Assembly (NCBI RefSeq): GCF_043641665.1
Contig: NC_092181.1
Coordinates: 3,229,421 to 3,293,420 of the forward strand
Source of the DNA: Enoplosus armatus
Lineage: Eukaryota; Chordata; Actinopteri; Centrarchiformes; Enoplosidae
Reading direction: 5' to 3'
Length of the DNA: 64,000 bases
Numbering within the stretch: the stretch's first letter is position 1; the number at the start of each line of letters is the position of its first letter. The notes under the pieces are model-generated. The model was not told the origin of the DNA. It saw only the letters and a program-made list of their open reading frames with translations, and did no database searches. Position numbers and translations under genes: made by a program. Of the stretch, positions 36,201-48,400 are shown in pieces.

Positions 36201-38828
36201 ACATCTACTTTTACTGAAGTGCGCTTCATCACAAGTTATTTTAATATGAGCAAAGCTGCAGTCTGTCTCAAATAGAAGCAGGCTTGACTGAATTCTGATG
36301 TTTTTCCTTCCTGCTGCGGTGAGTGAGATCAGAGTGACTAAGAAGTAACCAAACGTTATGCTCGCCAAGAGTAACAACAATACAAGCAGTGATTATATAT
36401 GCCATTCGTGATATCAGATATACTGTCAATGTGTTGGTGTCTGTTGGTAACAACACAATAGATAAACCCATCATTCCTTTGCGGTGCTAATCTGAAGAAC
36501 TTGGTTGTCGCGTCCTCAGCGAAATTACTTTTCTTGTGATCTTAACGGATCTTAACAGGAAAAAAGCTTAGTTCGAATTGTACTTAATTACTCTGACACA
36601 GAAAATCCAAGATTCACCATCAGTGGTGTCTGCCCACGACTCTCGTGACTATGTGTCCCTCTAAAGCTCTGTCTGTCTGCGGCTCTGACTGCAGCTTTAC
36701 TGCGGCTCTCTGCTGTGCTCTATCCTCGCCTCTGTGCTGATTACACAGATGTGTACACGGCTGATATTTAGGGCATGCATCTTAAGAAGAACTAGTTGAT
36801 CTGCTGGGACACAAGTGCTACCGACGATCTGGTTTGCGCATGTGTGGACCAGAGTGTGCGTGACGGATGATGCAAAACCGAGGTAGAATTGAAAAAATCC
36901 AAATCAAATGTTCAGATATCATAATCCGCTGTAGAGAGAGATGGAAAGCTTAGCAGCCTGAAGCTTGGATACATGATATAACATATTATATGGCTGAGAA
37001 AACAAGGGGAGGGTACATCCAAAACTCACCAGATAATACGTCTTGATTTGCTGCACAAGGAGGTTCAGGTTCTGGATCCTCTGACTTGGATCCATGCTCA
37101 CTTTGTTTGCACCCTGAGGTGCAGCCGAGGGGTTTCTGAAGACGGGACACAGCATAAAGGCATTTTATTTGACATTTCTGCCATTCACAAACAAATAAAT
37201 GGTTGTGGAGTGAGAGGAAGCTGCGAGCTGGTAAACGTCTTGGCCCAAGAATCGCCATGAAAACATGTATGAGGTCTCTATTCATTCCTAACTTTAGCCT
37301 GTGTGATGTCATTCCTTTCAGCCAACAAGCTGGACTGTTTTCCAGCCAAATGGGGTGGCATTAGACTTTCCACCCAAAGGAAACCCTTTGGATTCCCAGG
37401 CTGTTGGCTCAGACCTACTGTAGTGTGAGGTTGAACTGTCAAATGTTATCATTCATGGATCTTTGTGCAGTTATATAGGTCAGACTTCACCTTGTTGCTC
37501 AGGAAAAGAAACCTGTTGTGTCAAATGTATTCTATATCAGGGAAAAGGATAAAGAGACATGCAGGAAGATATAATGGATGGAAGAGAGACAGAGATGCTG
37601 CCTGGCTGCCCAGTGCATCACATTTTTTTTAGGCTACCAGTCTCCATCTCTATGCTGTTTATCCTGTCTCTGTGACTCCTCCTCCCTCCCATCTGTGTCC
37701 CAGTGCCACTAAACACCAGCAACAAGGCCCTAATCCCAGAGGGTCTCCCAATCCAGGAGATTATCCCGCCTCTTCAGCCTCCCCTCCCCTCCCCTCGTGC
37801 AGCATTGTTTTGCAGTTAGGGCTGGTTATTGTGACCCTGGGGGATAAGTGGGATGAATGGATACTGTAGACTTGGGGTGGCTAGACAGCATTATCCAAAA
37901 GTGCATTGGGTCATCATATTTTAACCCTTTCTTTGCAACTCTTCAGTCTGAGTTAGTGCTCTACCGTCAAAGTGTCATTTCATCCTAACAGGGGGGCTAA
38001 AGTTAATGTCTCGCCACCTATTAGACACAACTGCTAGAGGACCATGAGTTAGAGTTTTCTTTTAGGGGTGAGGGTAATTCCCTCAGAACATAAGGCACCC
38101 AAATCATAATCTCTTAAGTAGCATCTTGACAGTATCTATGATGTCCCTCATGTCTTGGCAGATCTGGTCCATTTGTAGTCCTCCTCTTCTAGGTGATGTC
38201 CCTCAATGTGGGCTGTGTAACTGCAACATTTATGCTAATTCTAACATTTTCTTTTTGAGAACCCCTAACCTGTAAAGTACTGAGGAAGTTGCATTTAAAG
38301 GCTGCAGCAGACTACAAAGATCCTCTTTATGACTGCAGAGTGACAAAGCCAGTACTGTTGGCGCCTGGATAAGAATGTTAGCAGATGCTTGATACTGTAT
38401 CAGCATCTGCTATAGATGGCACGAGGGGAAAACATTAAACATGACTTAATGACAGATGCTATATCAAGTCTATGACAACCAGCAGCTTCAAAACACGGGC
38501 TGCTGATCTGAACATCCATCTGGACACAACCTAGATTAGAAACGTGACAAGTGAAATATGAGAACAAAGCTGGCGTGAAGTGACTTACATTTGTGTCATG
38601 ATGTCATTCAAAAAGACTCCGTCCAGTAATTCAGAAAAGTCCAAGTGCGCGCCCCCATCATTTGGCACAAACGTCTTCACCTAAGTGAGAAAGAGAACAC
38701 AGGATGAGAGGCTGATATCACAGAGCCTGGCAGGCAGTCAGGGCCTGATGCTTTGTACTTACCCAAGTGACAAGTGGGCTCAGCATGAATTGATCCAGGC
38801 AGCAGGGCAGAAAAACTCCACTTTCCAT
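21754..38828 (-). CDS. Girdin-like coiled-coil protein (CCDC88 family)
   Basis: CCDC88 proteins are cytoplasmic scaffolds with an N-terminal Hook domain, a long coiled coil and a disordered tail linking G proteins, dynein or actin. I trace 28 phase-consistent exons, total 1,833 residues: 38763-38828, 38589-38680, 37030-37135, 35310-35379, 34627-34685, 34460-34543, 34189-34329, 33810-33988, 32649-32730, 31556-31714, 31152-31298, 30790-30934, 29591-30265, 29302-29507, 29008-29202, 28269-28399, 28012-28153, 27745-27918, 27351-27512, 26868-27145, 26613-26756, 26317-26503, 25942-26087, 25667-25759, 25172-25383, 23400-23651, 23149-23214, 21754-22862. The Hook domain ([13 protein letters not shown] to [10 protein letters not shown]) is within about 1-150, then coil to about 1290. 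[20 protein letters not shown] and [12 protein letters not shown] are girdin-like. No Daple-type C-terminal GCV is present. CCDC88A is closest by eye, but the middle and tail diverge, so the paralogue is uncertain. Confidence 0.88.
24243..24338 (-). other. Possible alternative coding exon of the CCDC88 gene
   Basis: Between the exons at 25172 and 23651 lies an acceptor (aaatag|CC) followed by 96 bases. They would insert 32 residues without changing frame (phase 1 on both sides). The peptide is strongly basic ([20 protein letters not shown], then RSMCKKDC). The donor needed for frame, GTCCGG, is poor; a second donor (GTGTCT) would break the frame. It could equally be an alternative first exon starting at 24327, or chance. 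Confidence 0.35.
33225..33271. repeat. (GT)n microsatellite
   Basis: About 23 GT units in the intron between CCDC88 exons 8 and 9; that intron shows nothing else recognisable. Confidence 0.95.
35380..38588. other. Long 5' introns of the CCDC88 gene
   Basis: Apart from exon 3 (37030-37135), these two introns of about 1.6 and 1.45 kb show no coding exon, RNA gene or strong repeat that I can recognise. Confidence 0.5.
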
Positions 38829-39179
38829 CGTTACCAAGGTCGTCTGTGATTAATCACAGCAGAATATCCCAGCTGTCTCAAACAGGACGAGGCTGGTGGC
38901 AACTACATGTCCTTCAGAAGGGAGCCAGTCTCGCAGGTTCAAGGCGTCCCGTCCATCTTATCTAAACTAGTTGAGTATTTCCTCCTGCTGGCACTGCGCT
39001 TTAGATTTTCACTCACACACTCCTCATGCAGCTAACAGCTACACACACGAGATCCGGCCAGGTCGGTGTCCAAGCACAGTCCTGTCCGCATTCTGTCCCG
39101 CAGCACCACACACACTCTCCAGCATCCTCCTTGGTACTCTGCTGCAAAGGCATCTGCCGTCAGCACCCCCCACCAACCC

Positions 39180-39220
39180 GTCCTCCTCCACCCTCCTCCT
39201 CCTCCTCCTCCTCCTCCCAG
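39180..39220. repeat. (CTC)n repeat in the CCDC88 5' flank
   Basis: Tandem CTC units upstream of the CCDC88 start codon, read as GAG on the coding strand. They probably lie in the 5' UTR or promoter. A short (CA)n follows at 39534-39557. Confidence 0.85.
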
Positions 39221-39259
39221 CTTCCCTGCTCGTCACACAGAAAGAGTTAGCACTGATGT

Positions 39260-41380
39260 AAAATGTGTAAAATATTAAACAACCAAGAGTGACAGTTTAG
39301 CCAAATGTGCTAACTCCTTTTTTTTTTTTAAAAAGTCACGCAGAGTACAGACCACAAAATGAAGCGACCCCCCCCCCCTGGAGCCACAGTTTGCAGCCAC
39401 TGCAGCAGAAGTGCTAATGGAGCTATCCGAAATAGCTTTGCCTTTAATCTGTTACCATGACAACGGCGCCCCGCCCCTCCCCATCAGCAGCAGCCTCTCT
39501 TTCACGCGACAACAAAAGCAAGGCTGATGCTAACACACACACACACACACACACACAACGACAACTTTTAGTAAAGTTCTGATGTTGTTTTTAAGTTGTT
39601 ATTTATCTTAATTAACTAGTATAACGTAGCCAGATCTCACCGGATCAACAACTACAAACATAAACAAAGTTTCCCTTCATGTATTGGCAAGTATATTCCC
39701 TCAACACGAGTACTTTATGATGTAGCCTAAATAAAATAATAAACGGAATTGAAAAGGTTGTGCTTTATCCATGACAGATGCAGCCATGCATGTGATGAGG
39801 TTCTTCCCTCTGAAAACTCATCATGCCAAACTTTGGCGGCCTGTGATGGTGTTATGGCACCACCTTGTGGTGAAAGACTGGAAGCAAATCAGTAAATCTG
39901 TTATAGGTGTCTGCTACAAGGCCTGTAAAAACCTTATGAAAACAGTATAGTGATGTACATAACATCCTCAGATAAATTGTTAAAGTAAATTGTAAAGTAA
40001 ATCAGTCATATGATCATTATATTATTATACTGATAATATAATGTGTATCAGTGATTATAACTGAGTGTAGCGTACATATTTATTTAGTAGGTCTTAGATA
40101 CACCTCGTTAAAACTACAAGTCTAATACACTCCTACCTTCATGAAGGATAATGTTCAGTTTTTGCTCATTTAATGACAGTTTTGGAGGATGTAGGTTGTG
40201 GTGCTGTTGAACTGTATTGCGTTGTACAGACAGGTATTTCTGTTATTTAGCCTACCCTCATTGATATAAATGGATTGGACAACAGTCAGAGTAGCAATAC
40301 AATTCAACAGCATAAAAATATGAAATTACATATTTGCATTGATAACATTGATTATACATAGTCTATATATAGATTATTTATAGAGCCAGAGTTTTTGTTG
40401 ATTTAGATGTGTGCAAGAAAATGGACAGGCTTTTGTTGCAAATACGTACACTGTCTTATAACAATAACGATAAAAACATTTACAACTTAACAATATGATT
40501 TCTTTGAAAAAATGATCTGGACAATCTATGATGATCTGGATATGGCTGCGGTAGCTGTACTGTTACTAGTCTTTACTATCATTACCATTAGTCAAGAAAG
40601 CTTATTTAATCCAAACTGAATTTTAACTCTATCAGACATGACAGATGTTAGTTAGTGTGTCACAGCCATAATCATAACAACCAAAGCAGCCAAAGCTCTG
40701 TCATCCTCTGGCTGAAGCCATGATCACAGCTACTGTCCAGCCTGCCTCAATCAGCCTCTGCAGAAGTCAGTGAGAGCAACTGTACAGACTCGCACCTGAG
40801 CTTCAGCTGAAGGTGAGTCCATCCGTGGTCGCAGCCAGCGGCGGTCCACTGCACAATACATAATAATATATCATTACACAGCTCAGCCTTTCTCTGTGGC
40901 TCAGAAGGAATGCCAAACTTATTGCGAGGGAATGCAAAAGAACTCAAGAAAAAAAACATTCCCACCATGACTTTCCGGGGGCTCCGTACCGTCTTTATAA
41001 ATTTGGTGAATCTAAATGCCAGATGTGAGATGTTTTCCCTCCGTCAGCAGCTAAATAAAAAGTTTAAAGTCCACTTTTTAAAAGAGAGGACTTTAAAAGA
41101 GGAACCAATAGTTTATACCATTATCTGACATAAATTAAATCCAGTATTCCATTTAATGTGTTGACTAAATTACTTGTTTTGGACTCCAATGGGATGATCA
41201 TCCTTGGTGGGTGGGGTGTAGACCACTGTTTGCTAACACACCACATCGGGTATTTTGTCAATCAACAATCAGTTTTGGAGTTTGTGCGCCCACCAGCGGT
41301 GCCTGAGTTCATTACAGAGCGTAGATGAAGTATCAAACAAACTTGATTCATGTTTTGGACTCTTTCTAGTGTAACAGAGT
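39260..41380. other. Intergenic region between the pld5-like gene and the CCDC88 gene
   Basis: AT-rich sequence with no recognisable exon. It includes a short poly-C (39369-39378) and (CA)n (39534-39557). It should contain the CCDC88 promoter near its left side. Confidence 0.45.
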
Positions 41381-41382
41381 CT

Positions 41383-41388
41383 TTTATT
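41383..41388 (-). terminator. Polyadenylation signal of the pld5-like gene
   Basis: AATAAA on the minus strand 1.1 kb after the stop codon at 42490. The AT-rich stretch 41390-42489 has no coding exon and is taken as the 3' UTR. Confidence 0.4.
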
Positions 41389-42489
41389 GGATATACAGGA
41401 GTACAGGTGATTCTTGCTTTGCAATAATGCAATATTCAAAGTGTGTTGTGGGTGCAATGTCAAAAGATAATATCATACACACCTCAATAGCTGCACACTC
41501 CATATGTATATTTCTTTTCATTACATTAAAACTGTGAAGGCCTTTATTTAAACCCAACAACGTGCTTCAAATCCAAACTTCTTTCATTCTCCATTTGCGT
41601 CACCTCACAAGAGGCATGCTGGTAACTAACTTACAGCTTGTTAGTGGCTCTGATAAAAGGTAAATATGATCAATGGTTGGGCAGCACTACATTAGTTAAT
41701 GCTAATTAAATTCTATAAAACAGGGAACAAATTAAGGAGAGGGCAAAACACAGCCATGAAAGTCTTACTTATTGTCTCATTACCTGTTGAGAAGCTCCTG
41801 ACCTTGTTTTGTTGGAATTTGTGCATAAATGTTGGCGACTCTATGCTTCCCAGCCAAGTGATACTGAAATAAACACAACAATTGGGAAAAATGTACATTT
41901 TATAAGGACACATTTTCAATGAGATGATAAACAGCTGTTGTCACATCTGTAAAACTACAGTACAGCATAAGCCTGTGTGTGTGTGTCGTTTAAGAAATTG
42001 AATTCATTACAATTGCCGGCATTATAGCATTAAGTGCTATGCAAATCCAAAAGTATTAAAAAGTTTATGAAGTAAAAACATGAAAACTGTAAACCAAAAT
42101 AGTGCATCATCATTAAATACTAAATGTGATGAGTTTGATGGGACATGTTTATGGATTTAAATACATTTCACAAAGAGCATATTGATTTTATAATCAGCAT
42201 ATTGATTGTCTTAGTATATCATTTGAATTTGAATATTGATTTCAATATTCATGCAGCATAGCATGCCCATATAACAGTCAACAATTATTTAAGGAGTTAG
42301 ATAGTATTATACTGTAACTTGCAACTGCAGTGAGTCAAATTATTACCTCAACATTGTCTTTGTTGACTGTAATTGAATCTATTAAAATAATTAAAGTCAA
42401 GTCTAATAGTGTAAGTCACATTCTCATATTGAATACATGTGTTGTATTCTGCCTTATGAGACTTTAGGATATAGAAAGACATTATGTGC

Positions 42490-45400
42490 TTAGAAAGATA
42501 AAGGGTTGTTCCACTCGTTTTCCTCCTTGGTCTCCATAGGAATTTTGGCTTGTTGCAGGTTTCTGTATTTGCCCTGTTGACCTTTGTTTTCTTGTAGGCT
42601 CTTAGCGTAACGTGACCTCCAGTCTCTTTCAAAAGCAGTCTTGAGGTAATCCAGGATTGTCACTCCGCTGTTAAGATCACTTTTCAACTGGACCACCAGC
42701 CCAACTCCTGCATTAATGGCAAAGTCACTACCAACCCAGTCATGGTTACCTGCGGACAAACAGCAAACCTTAGATGTTGTGTGTGTAACAGATCTCAAGG
42801 AAAGATTACTTTGAGTTCCAGCACTGTGCTTTTCTTTTTGGTGTCCATGTGCAAACGTATGTACAGTTTGGTGCTTGTGTGTCAGTGTCTGAGTGAGCAA
42901 ACATTTTAAAGCAATAGCAATAGTAACTACTATACTAGCAGTACGTACTGATTTGGCCAAAATGTAGCATGTAGTATGCAAACAAAAGCAAACTCTTCAG
43001 TATGCTTCGGACCAGTCGACCTCACCTACTGTGTCCCACAATGCAAAATAAATTGATTTGACAGTTTCATACTGAATACTACTATGAACAGCAATATGTA
43101 CTACATACTGCATTTGTCGGTAGTATGTAGTAGGGGGTTCCGAATACAGAGTCTCTGTTGGTTGCCTGGCAACCTCATAGTGACGTCATGAGTTTAGGAA
43201 GTTACTGCTCTAAGCCAAAAAAAAATACAGCACATAATCCTGGTAAAACTGCAAGCTGCTGTTTTTCCACTTTTGTTTTTGTAAAGATTGAACGCGATGG
43301 TTAGAGGTGTCCTTAGGCAGACTTTATTTTCTTTGGACAGAGCCAGGCTAGTTGTTTCCCCCTGTTTTCAGTCTTTGGGCTAAGCTTAGTGTTTCCTGGC
43401 TGTAGCTTCAACAGATACACAGGAGAGTGGTATCAATCTTCTCAATCTCTTGACAAGAAAGCGAACAAGACTATTTACTGTCTATGTCACTAATCTTTAC
43501 ACTAACCTATTCCTTTAAAAAGTACTGTCTAAATAAAATCACGACCCATTGTAATACCTTGAAAATGTGTAAATGCAAATAAAAAAATAATTTAAATGTA
43601 AATTGAATTGCTTGCAAACACATAATACATTGCCTACCAATGTAGACAGCATTGTCGGTCACCATGTACTTGTTGTGGTTGAGTCCGTGTTGAATGTCAT
43701 CCTTTTGCTCCTTGTGACTAAAAAACCTCTGCAAAAATCAAGTTTAACAATATCAGTGTGTAAGATGCCACACCAACTCAATTTCAATGTTTGGACGAGT
43801 GTTGTGTTCATTCACGTACCACCTCTAATGAACAGTTGCGCAGCTGCATGCAGAGCGACTTGAGGGAGGTGACAAAGTTAAAGGTGAGGGGGTGAGTCTT
43901 CTTCCAGAAGCTTATCAGCAGGCGAACTCTGACTCCTCTCAGAACCACAGCCTCCCTGATCACCTCATCAATAGGCGACCAGTACCTATTGATGCAACCA
44001 TTGAAATTAGACAGTGTTTTACAATCTAAAGGCAATGATGCACTTACAGTGCGTTTCTCAAATTTAAGTTGCACAAAGATTTGATTTCATTCATTTGTTA
44101 TTCCCTCGACCAACAACTACACGGTAGAATATAGAGGAATATAGAGGTTTGATGTACCTTGTGACTGAGGTTCCTCTGAAATTCCTGTTCACCAGAGGAA
44201 GGTAGTCCGTCACTGATATGAAGATGAATGTCTTTGCTCTCTGGATGACTTGATAGATGGCATCTACATCTCTGGTGCGATCTTTAGAGCAGAAGACTTC
44301 AGGAGAGGTCTGCAGAAAGGATGCAAGACTCACACAAGTTTGTGCCACAAATTCTATACAGATTGCAAAAATCTAAGAAGTGAAAGGTGGACAAAAATGT
44401 GATTTAGACGTTAATATTGTTTCAGTTCAACAAACAAAAGTTGACAACTGTATCATTTACACTCTACTGAAACATGTTAAAACTGACAACATAATTTTGT
44501 TCACAATTTTCCAAAATCTCTGACAGATTCAGTGTACGATTTTGAGTAAAGAAAAACAATGCACATTTCTCCAACCATGTATCACTATTAGAATAAGTGA
44601 AGAACATGAGCAGGTTGGAGTTGCCAGCAGCTCGTGACAGCATGGCTCCATTAGTTCCTGTAGGATGATAAATGTCCTAAATGCAACTGATAAGCGTCTT
44701 GTCGCTTAGAGGGTAACAAGATTCATTACTGTCAAATTAAGCTGAGGTACTGAGTTATTCAGACTCAGGATGCTCCTCAGCATGATACTGACATGATTAA
44801 TCACCCGTTGTGCGTGTCTGTTATTAGTCGTAGTGAAACTTTTATAAAGACATTCACTATCTTATCCAGAGGCAGGAAATTAGTGCCTCAGGAGGGATAT
44901 AAACCAGTCTAAGAATTTATTATGGACACAACCTGTGGTTTCTGCATTTTTTACAGAGTCAATCGATATGTTAACGTGCAGAAAACATCAAATAACAAAG
45001 TCGTTCCTCACAGACAAATATGCAGTGGCCTCTGTATCGTTGAGTTGTAGCTCCAGGGCGTCATGCCTCCCGTAGAGGGCTGTAACTCTCTTCGACCAGA
45101 TGGAGGGGATGTAGTCCCTCTCGTGGAGCTGCCAGTAAAATGAAAAGACTCGTTGGAGGTCCAGAGCCAGACAGCTGCAGTTATACAGCATCACCCCCAG
45201 TTCTTTCCTCTGTGGGGTGTCAGAGAGGAGCAGACAGAAAGAGGTAATGCAGCAGAAAAGTTGCAGTGTAGGTGTGAACGCTGGATAGACATGCTTCGGC
45301 AATGTGAGGCAGGAAGTAGAGTTTAGAGTGAGAATATTAACACTGTGAGAGGGTTTCATTTTAAGATCATAATGGGATCAGATTTTTTACTGGGGGGGAG

Positions 45401-48400
45401 CTTGAAGAACAACTTAAGAGTCTCTAGAGCCATGCTAGCAGCTCTGTGAGGCTAGGCACAGTGGTGCTTTGAGCTAAATGCTAACATTAGCATGCTAACA
45501 GGCTCAAAGTGACAATGCTAGCATGCTCACATTTATCAGGTGTAATATTTACCATATATGGCAAACACGGTAGATATTAGACCTTCCAGTTGGGTGTATT
45601 AGCATGTTACCATTTGCTAACTATCCCAGATGGGAATGTCATAAATCTAAGTACTGGACAATTCTGACTTGATGATGGCTCTAGATGAAAAGTTAAGGGA
45701 TCACCAAAGTTATTACACTTCACCCTGATGGGGACATTTATGTTGTACCACATTTAAGGGCAATCCATCCAGCCATTGTTGAGATATCTCAGTCTGGACC
45801 AAAGTTGTAGACTGACCAACCATCCATAGAGCCACTAGCATGGCTAAAGACATAAAAATGAAATGTGAACAAGAGACAGCCGTGCTAAATATACTCTCGC
45901 CTGGTTGTTAATTAGCCTACACAGCAGAACTTGGCTTTGTGTTTATTCTGTTTTGGCGATTGACCCAGATGGAAGCACTCAGGTTTCAGTCTATTCTACT
46001 GTATGTATGGTGAATTTCAGACAGATTCTGCCTTACTCCCCTTTTCTCTCTCTTCTTTCCTGCCTTTCCATCATTTGCTCTGTACAGTCTGTGTGTGCGT
46101 TCCTTCCCTCTGGCTCCTAAGTTAATTATACTGAACAGTAGTTCTACCTCCAGCCAGCACTGAAGCATGAAAACTGCCAGGTAATCACTTCAAGTAGTAG
46201 TATGCTAATGCTCCCCGGTTCCTCCTCTGTTGTGAATTACACATTAAATGCAAAGTGAAATGCTACTTGTCTTTCTGGCCCACCTCAGACAGCAAACTTA
46301 AATCATCCCCAATGCCCATTAAGAGTTGCTGGAGTAACTGCATAAAAAGGTACAGGTGTACAGTGAAAATAATCCAGACCCTGTGTTATGTTTCAAGTCC
46401 CTGTGGGGTGCCAAGGTTATCATTTAATTAAATTTGTGCGCGTCCAGCTTTTACTTCTGAGAGACCAAAAGCTACTGTGGCCGTTTTTAGGCCAGAAATG
46501 AGCTGCAGACTGGACCACACCTGACTACAGGGGCTCATTTATCCTCAGGTTGTTGGTGTTTGTTGTTACCTTGGAGAGTGACCTCCAATCCATATCAGCA
46601 CTCCCGATGTAAATGTGCTTCCGATCCACTATCCAGAATGAGGAATGTAGTCGTCCTCTGGTAAGAGCTGTCATATTAATAAAACGAACGTCTGCATCTA
46701 GACAACATGAGAGAGAGAGAAAGACATGGAGTGGTGGCAGTATGAAAAGTTTCAAAGAATGAGATGGCAAGAATGGAAATCTGCCAATTGGCCTTGGACT
46801 GTCTGACGGCAGGCAGCCTGAGAGGCTTTGAAAGGAAACCAGTCAGGTACATTTGCACATTCATGATTTTTTTGTCCTTCATTGTGAAGTTTGGCAGACA
46901 TGAAGGTTGCATGACCCGTGCTGTGGAGCCGCTGGATGGAGCTGGATCTGTTTTCCTTCAAATCAGAGATGCTGTATGCGATGTAGTGCTGCCGGGCTTA
47001 AACAGGAAACTTAAAAAATGTATAAAATACATGGGAATCTTCTTTTAAATACTGGTTTGTGCACAAGAAATGTAGTCAGGCGAGTTGTCAGGAGTTATAA
47101 ATCTTCCTTCTAGTTGGCTAACGTGACAAACTACAAATTGCTTTAATAAAATGAAAATATGACAGTCACTCACTGTGCGCTGCCAAGGTCTTCAGTTCAG
47201 CAGAGTTTGTCAGACTGCTGGCAATCTTCAGTTTAACCCCACGAGATTTCAGGCTGAGCAGTCTCTGGAACAAAAGCTGACCCTGAGGAAGAGAGTGATG
47301 TTCTGTACTGTCGTTGAGCGTTTGAGCAGCGTTTCCGGATGTCTCTTAAAAGGGCAACACTCACATCTCCGCAGGACTAACCTCATTAAAAGACTATATA
47401 CAGATTTACTTGAAAATAATTGCATTTCCTCTTGCAGGACACCTGGGAAATGCAGTTGGTTCATGTTCTGCAGGAATGTAGGGGGATTTATTCAGACATT
47501 CAGCCATGACTTCGTACCTGTTTGGCAGTGCTTGGCATTGTTTCCGGGTCCCATGGGTTTAAGGCCCAGACAGGTGACACCACCTCAACTGAGCGCTTTG
47601 CTAGGTCCAACAGTGTGTGAAAGCCAACAGAGAGAGGGAGGTGGGGTCTGCCTTCAGTGGGGAGAGAAAGGTCGTCTGGAATATTCTCCACAAGCTCGAT
47701 GCTGAAAGTAACACATGCTAAATTCAATGATTTTACACTTCAAAGTCTGTTTACACGTCTTTACGAGCACAAAAAGTTGTATAGAATCTTTTTGTGGCTC
47801 CAGGGGAAGCTGCGCGAAATCTGATCCTCAAGTGATGTCACTTAAGTCAGCGGCGGTTGGGGCTGAAGATGAAATGTCAAAAATCTGAGGGTGTGGAGTT
47901 TGAAAGAAGTAAGCCTACCAGACCTCTGTATGAGGCTGCATTAGATGCAACTAGCACAACACAGCCAAATCTCAAAACAGAACTATTGGTGCTCATGTTG
48001 CATTGTGGGTAATGTGGTTTTTCAACAAGGCCTTCAATAAAAAGATGATACCTCTGGTTCTGCTGCATTGATTTAGATCCATCTTGAGTCCGACAATGTA
48101 ATAGGAGTGCGATGCGAAATTGGTGGAGTCCTCTTTTAAGAGTGTGTAGAAATATGGCACTATACTCTGATCATCTATCAATCGTAGTTGTTCCTAAATA
48201 ACTGAATTGAGGATTATGTAGTAGATAATGATGAGTTACTGAAGAACAGGCTTGGAGATACTATATTCATGAATCATTATGTTATGGATATTTTGCACTA
48301 TATACATGAATGCAAACCTTATTATCTTCTTGCCTTGTTATGTTATCATGTCACACTTGCAGAGTATCTTACCGGCAGTCACTGCAACAGTTTTCCTCTG

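Noticed and set aside
21754..38828. Assignment as ccdc88c (Daple)
   Set aside because: The C-terminal GCV is missing, and the Hook-proximal and post-coil sequence is closer to girdin.
47175..47705. 176-codon plus-strand frame
   Set aside because: It is antisense to two phase-consistent exons of the pld5-like gene.
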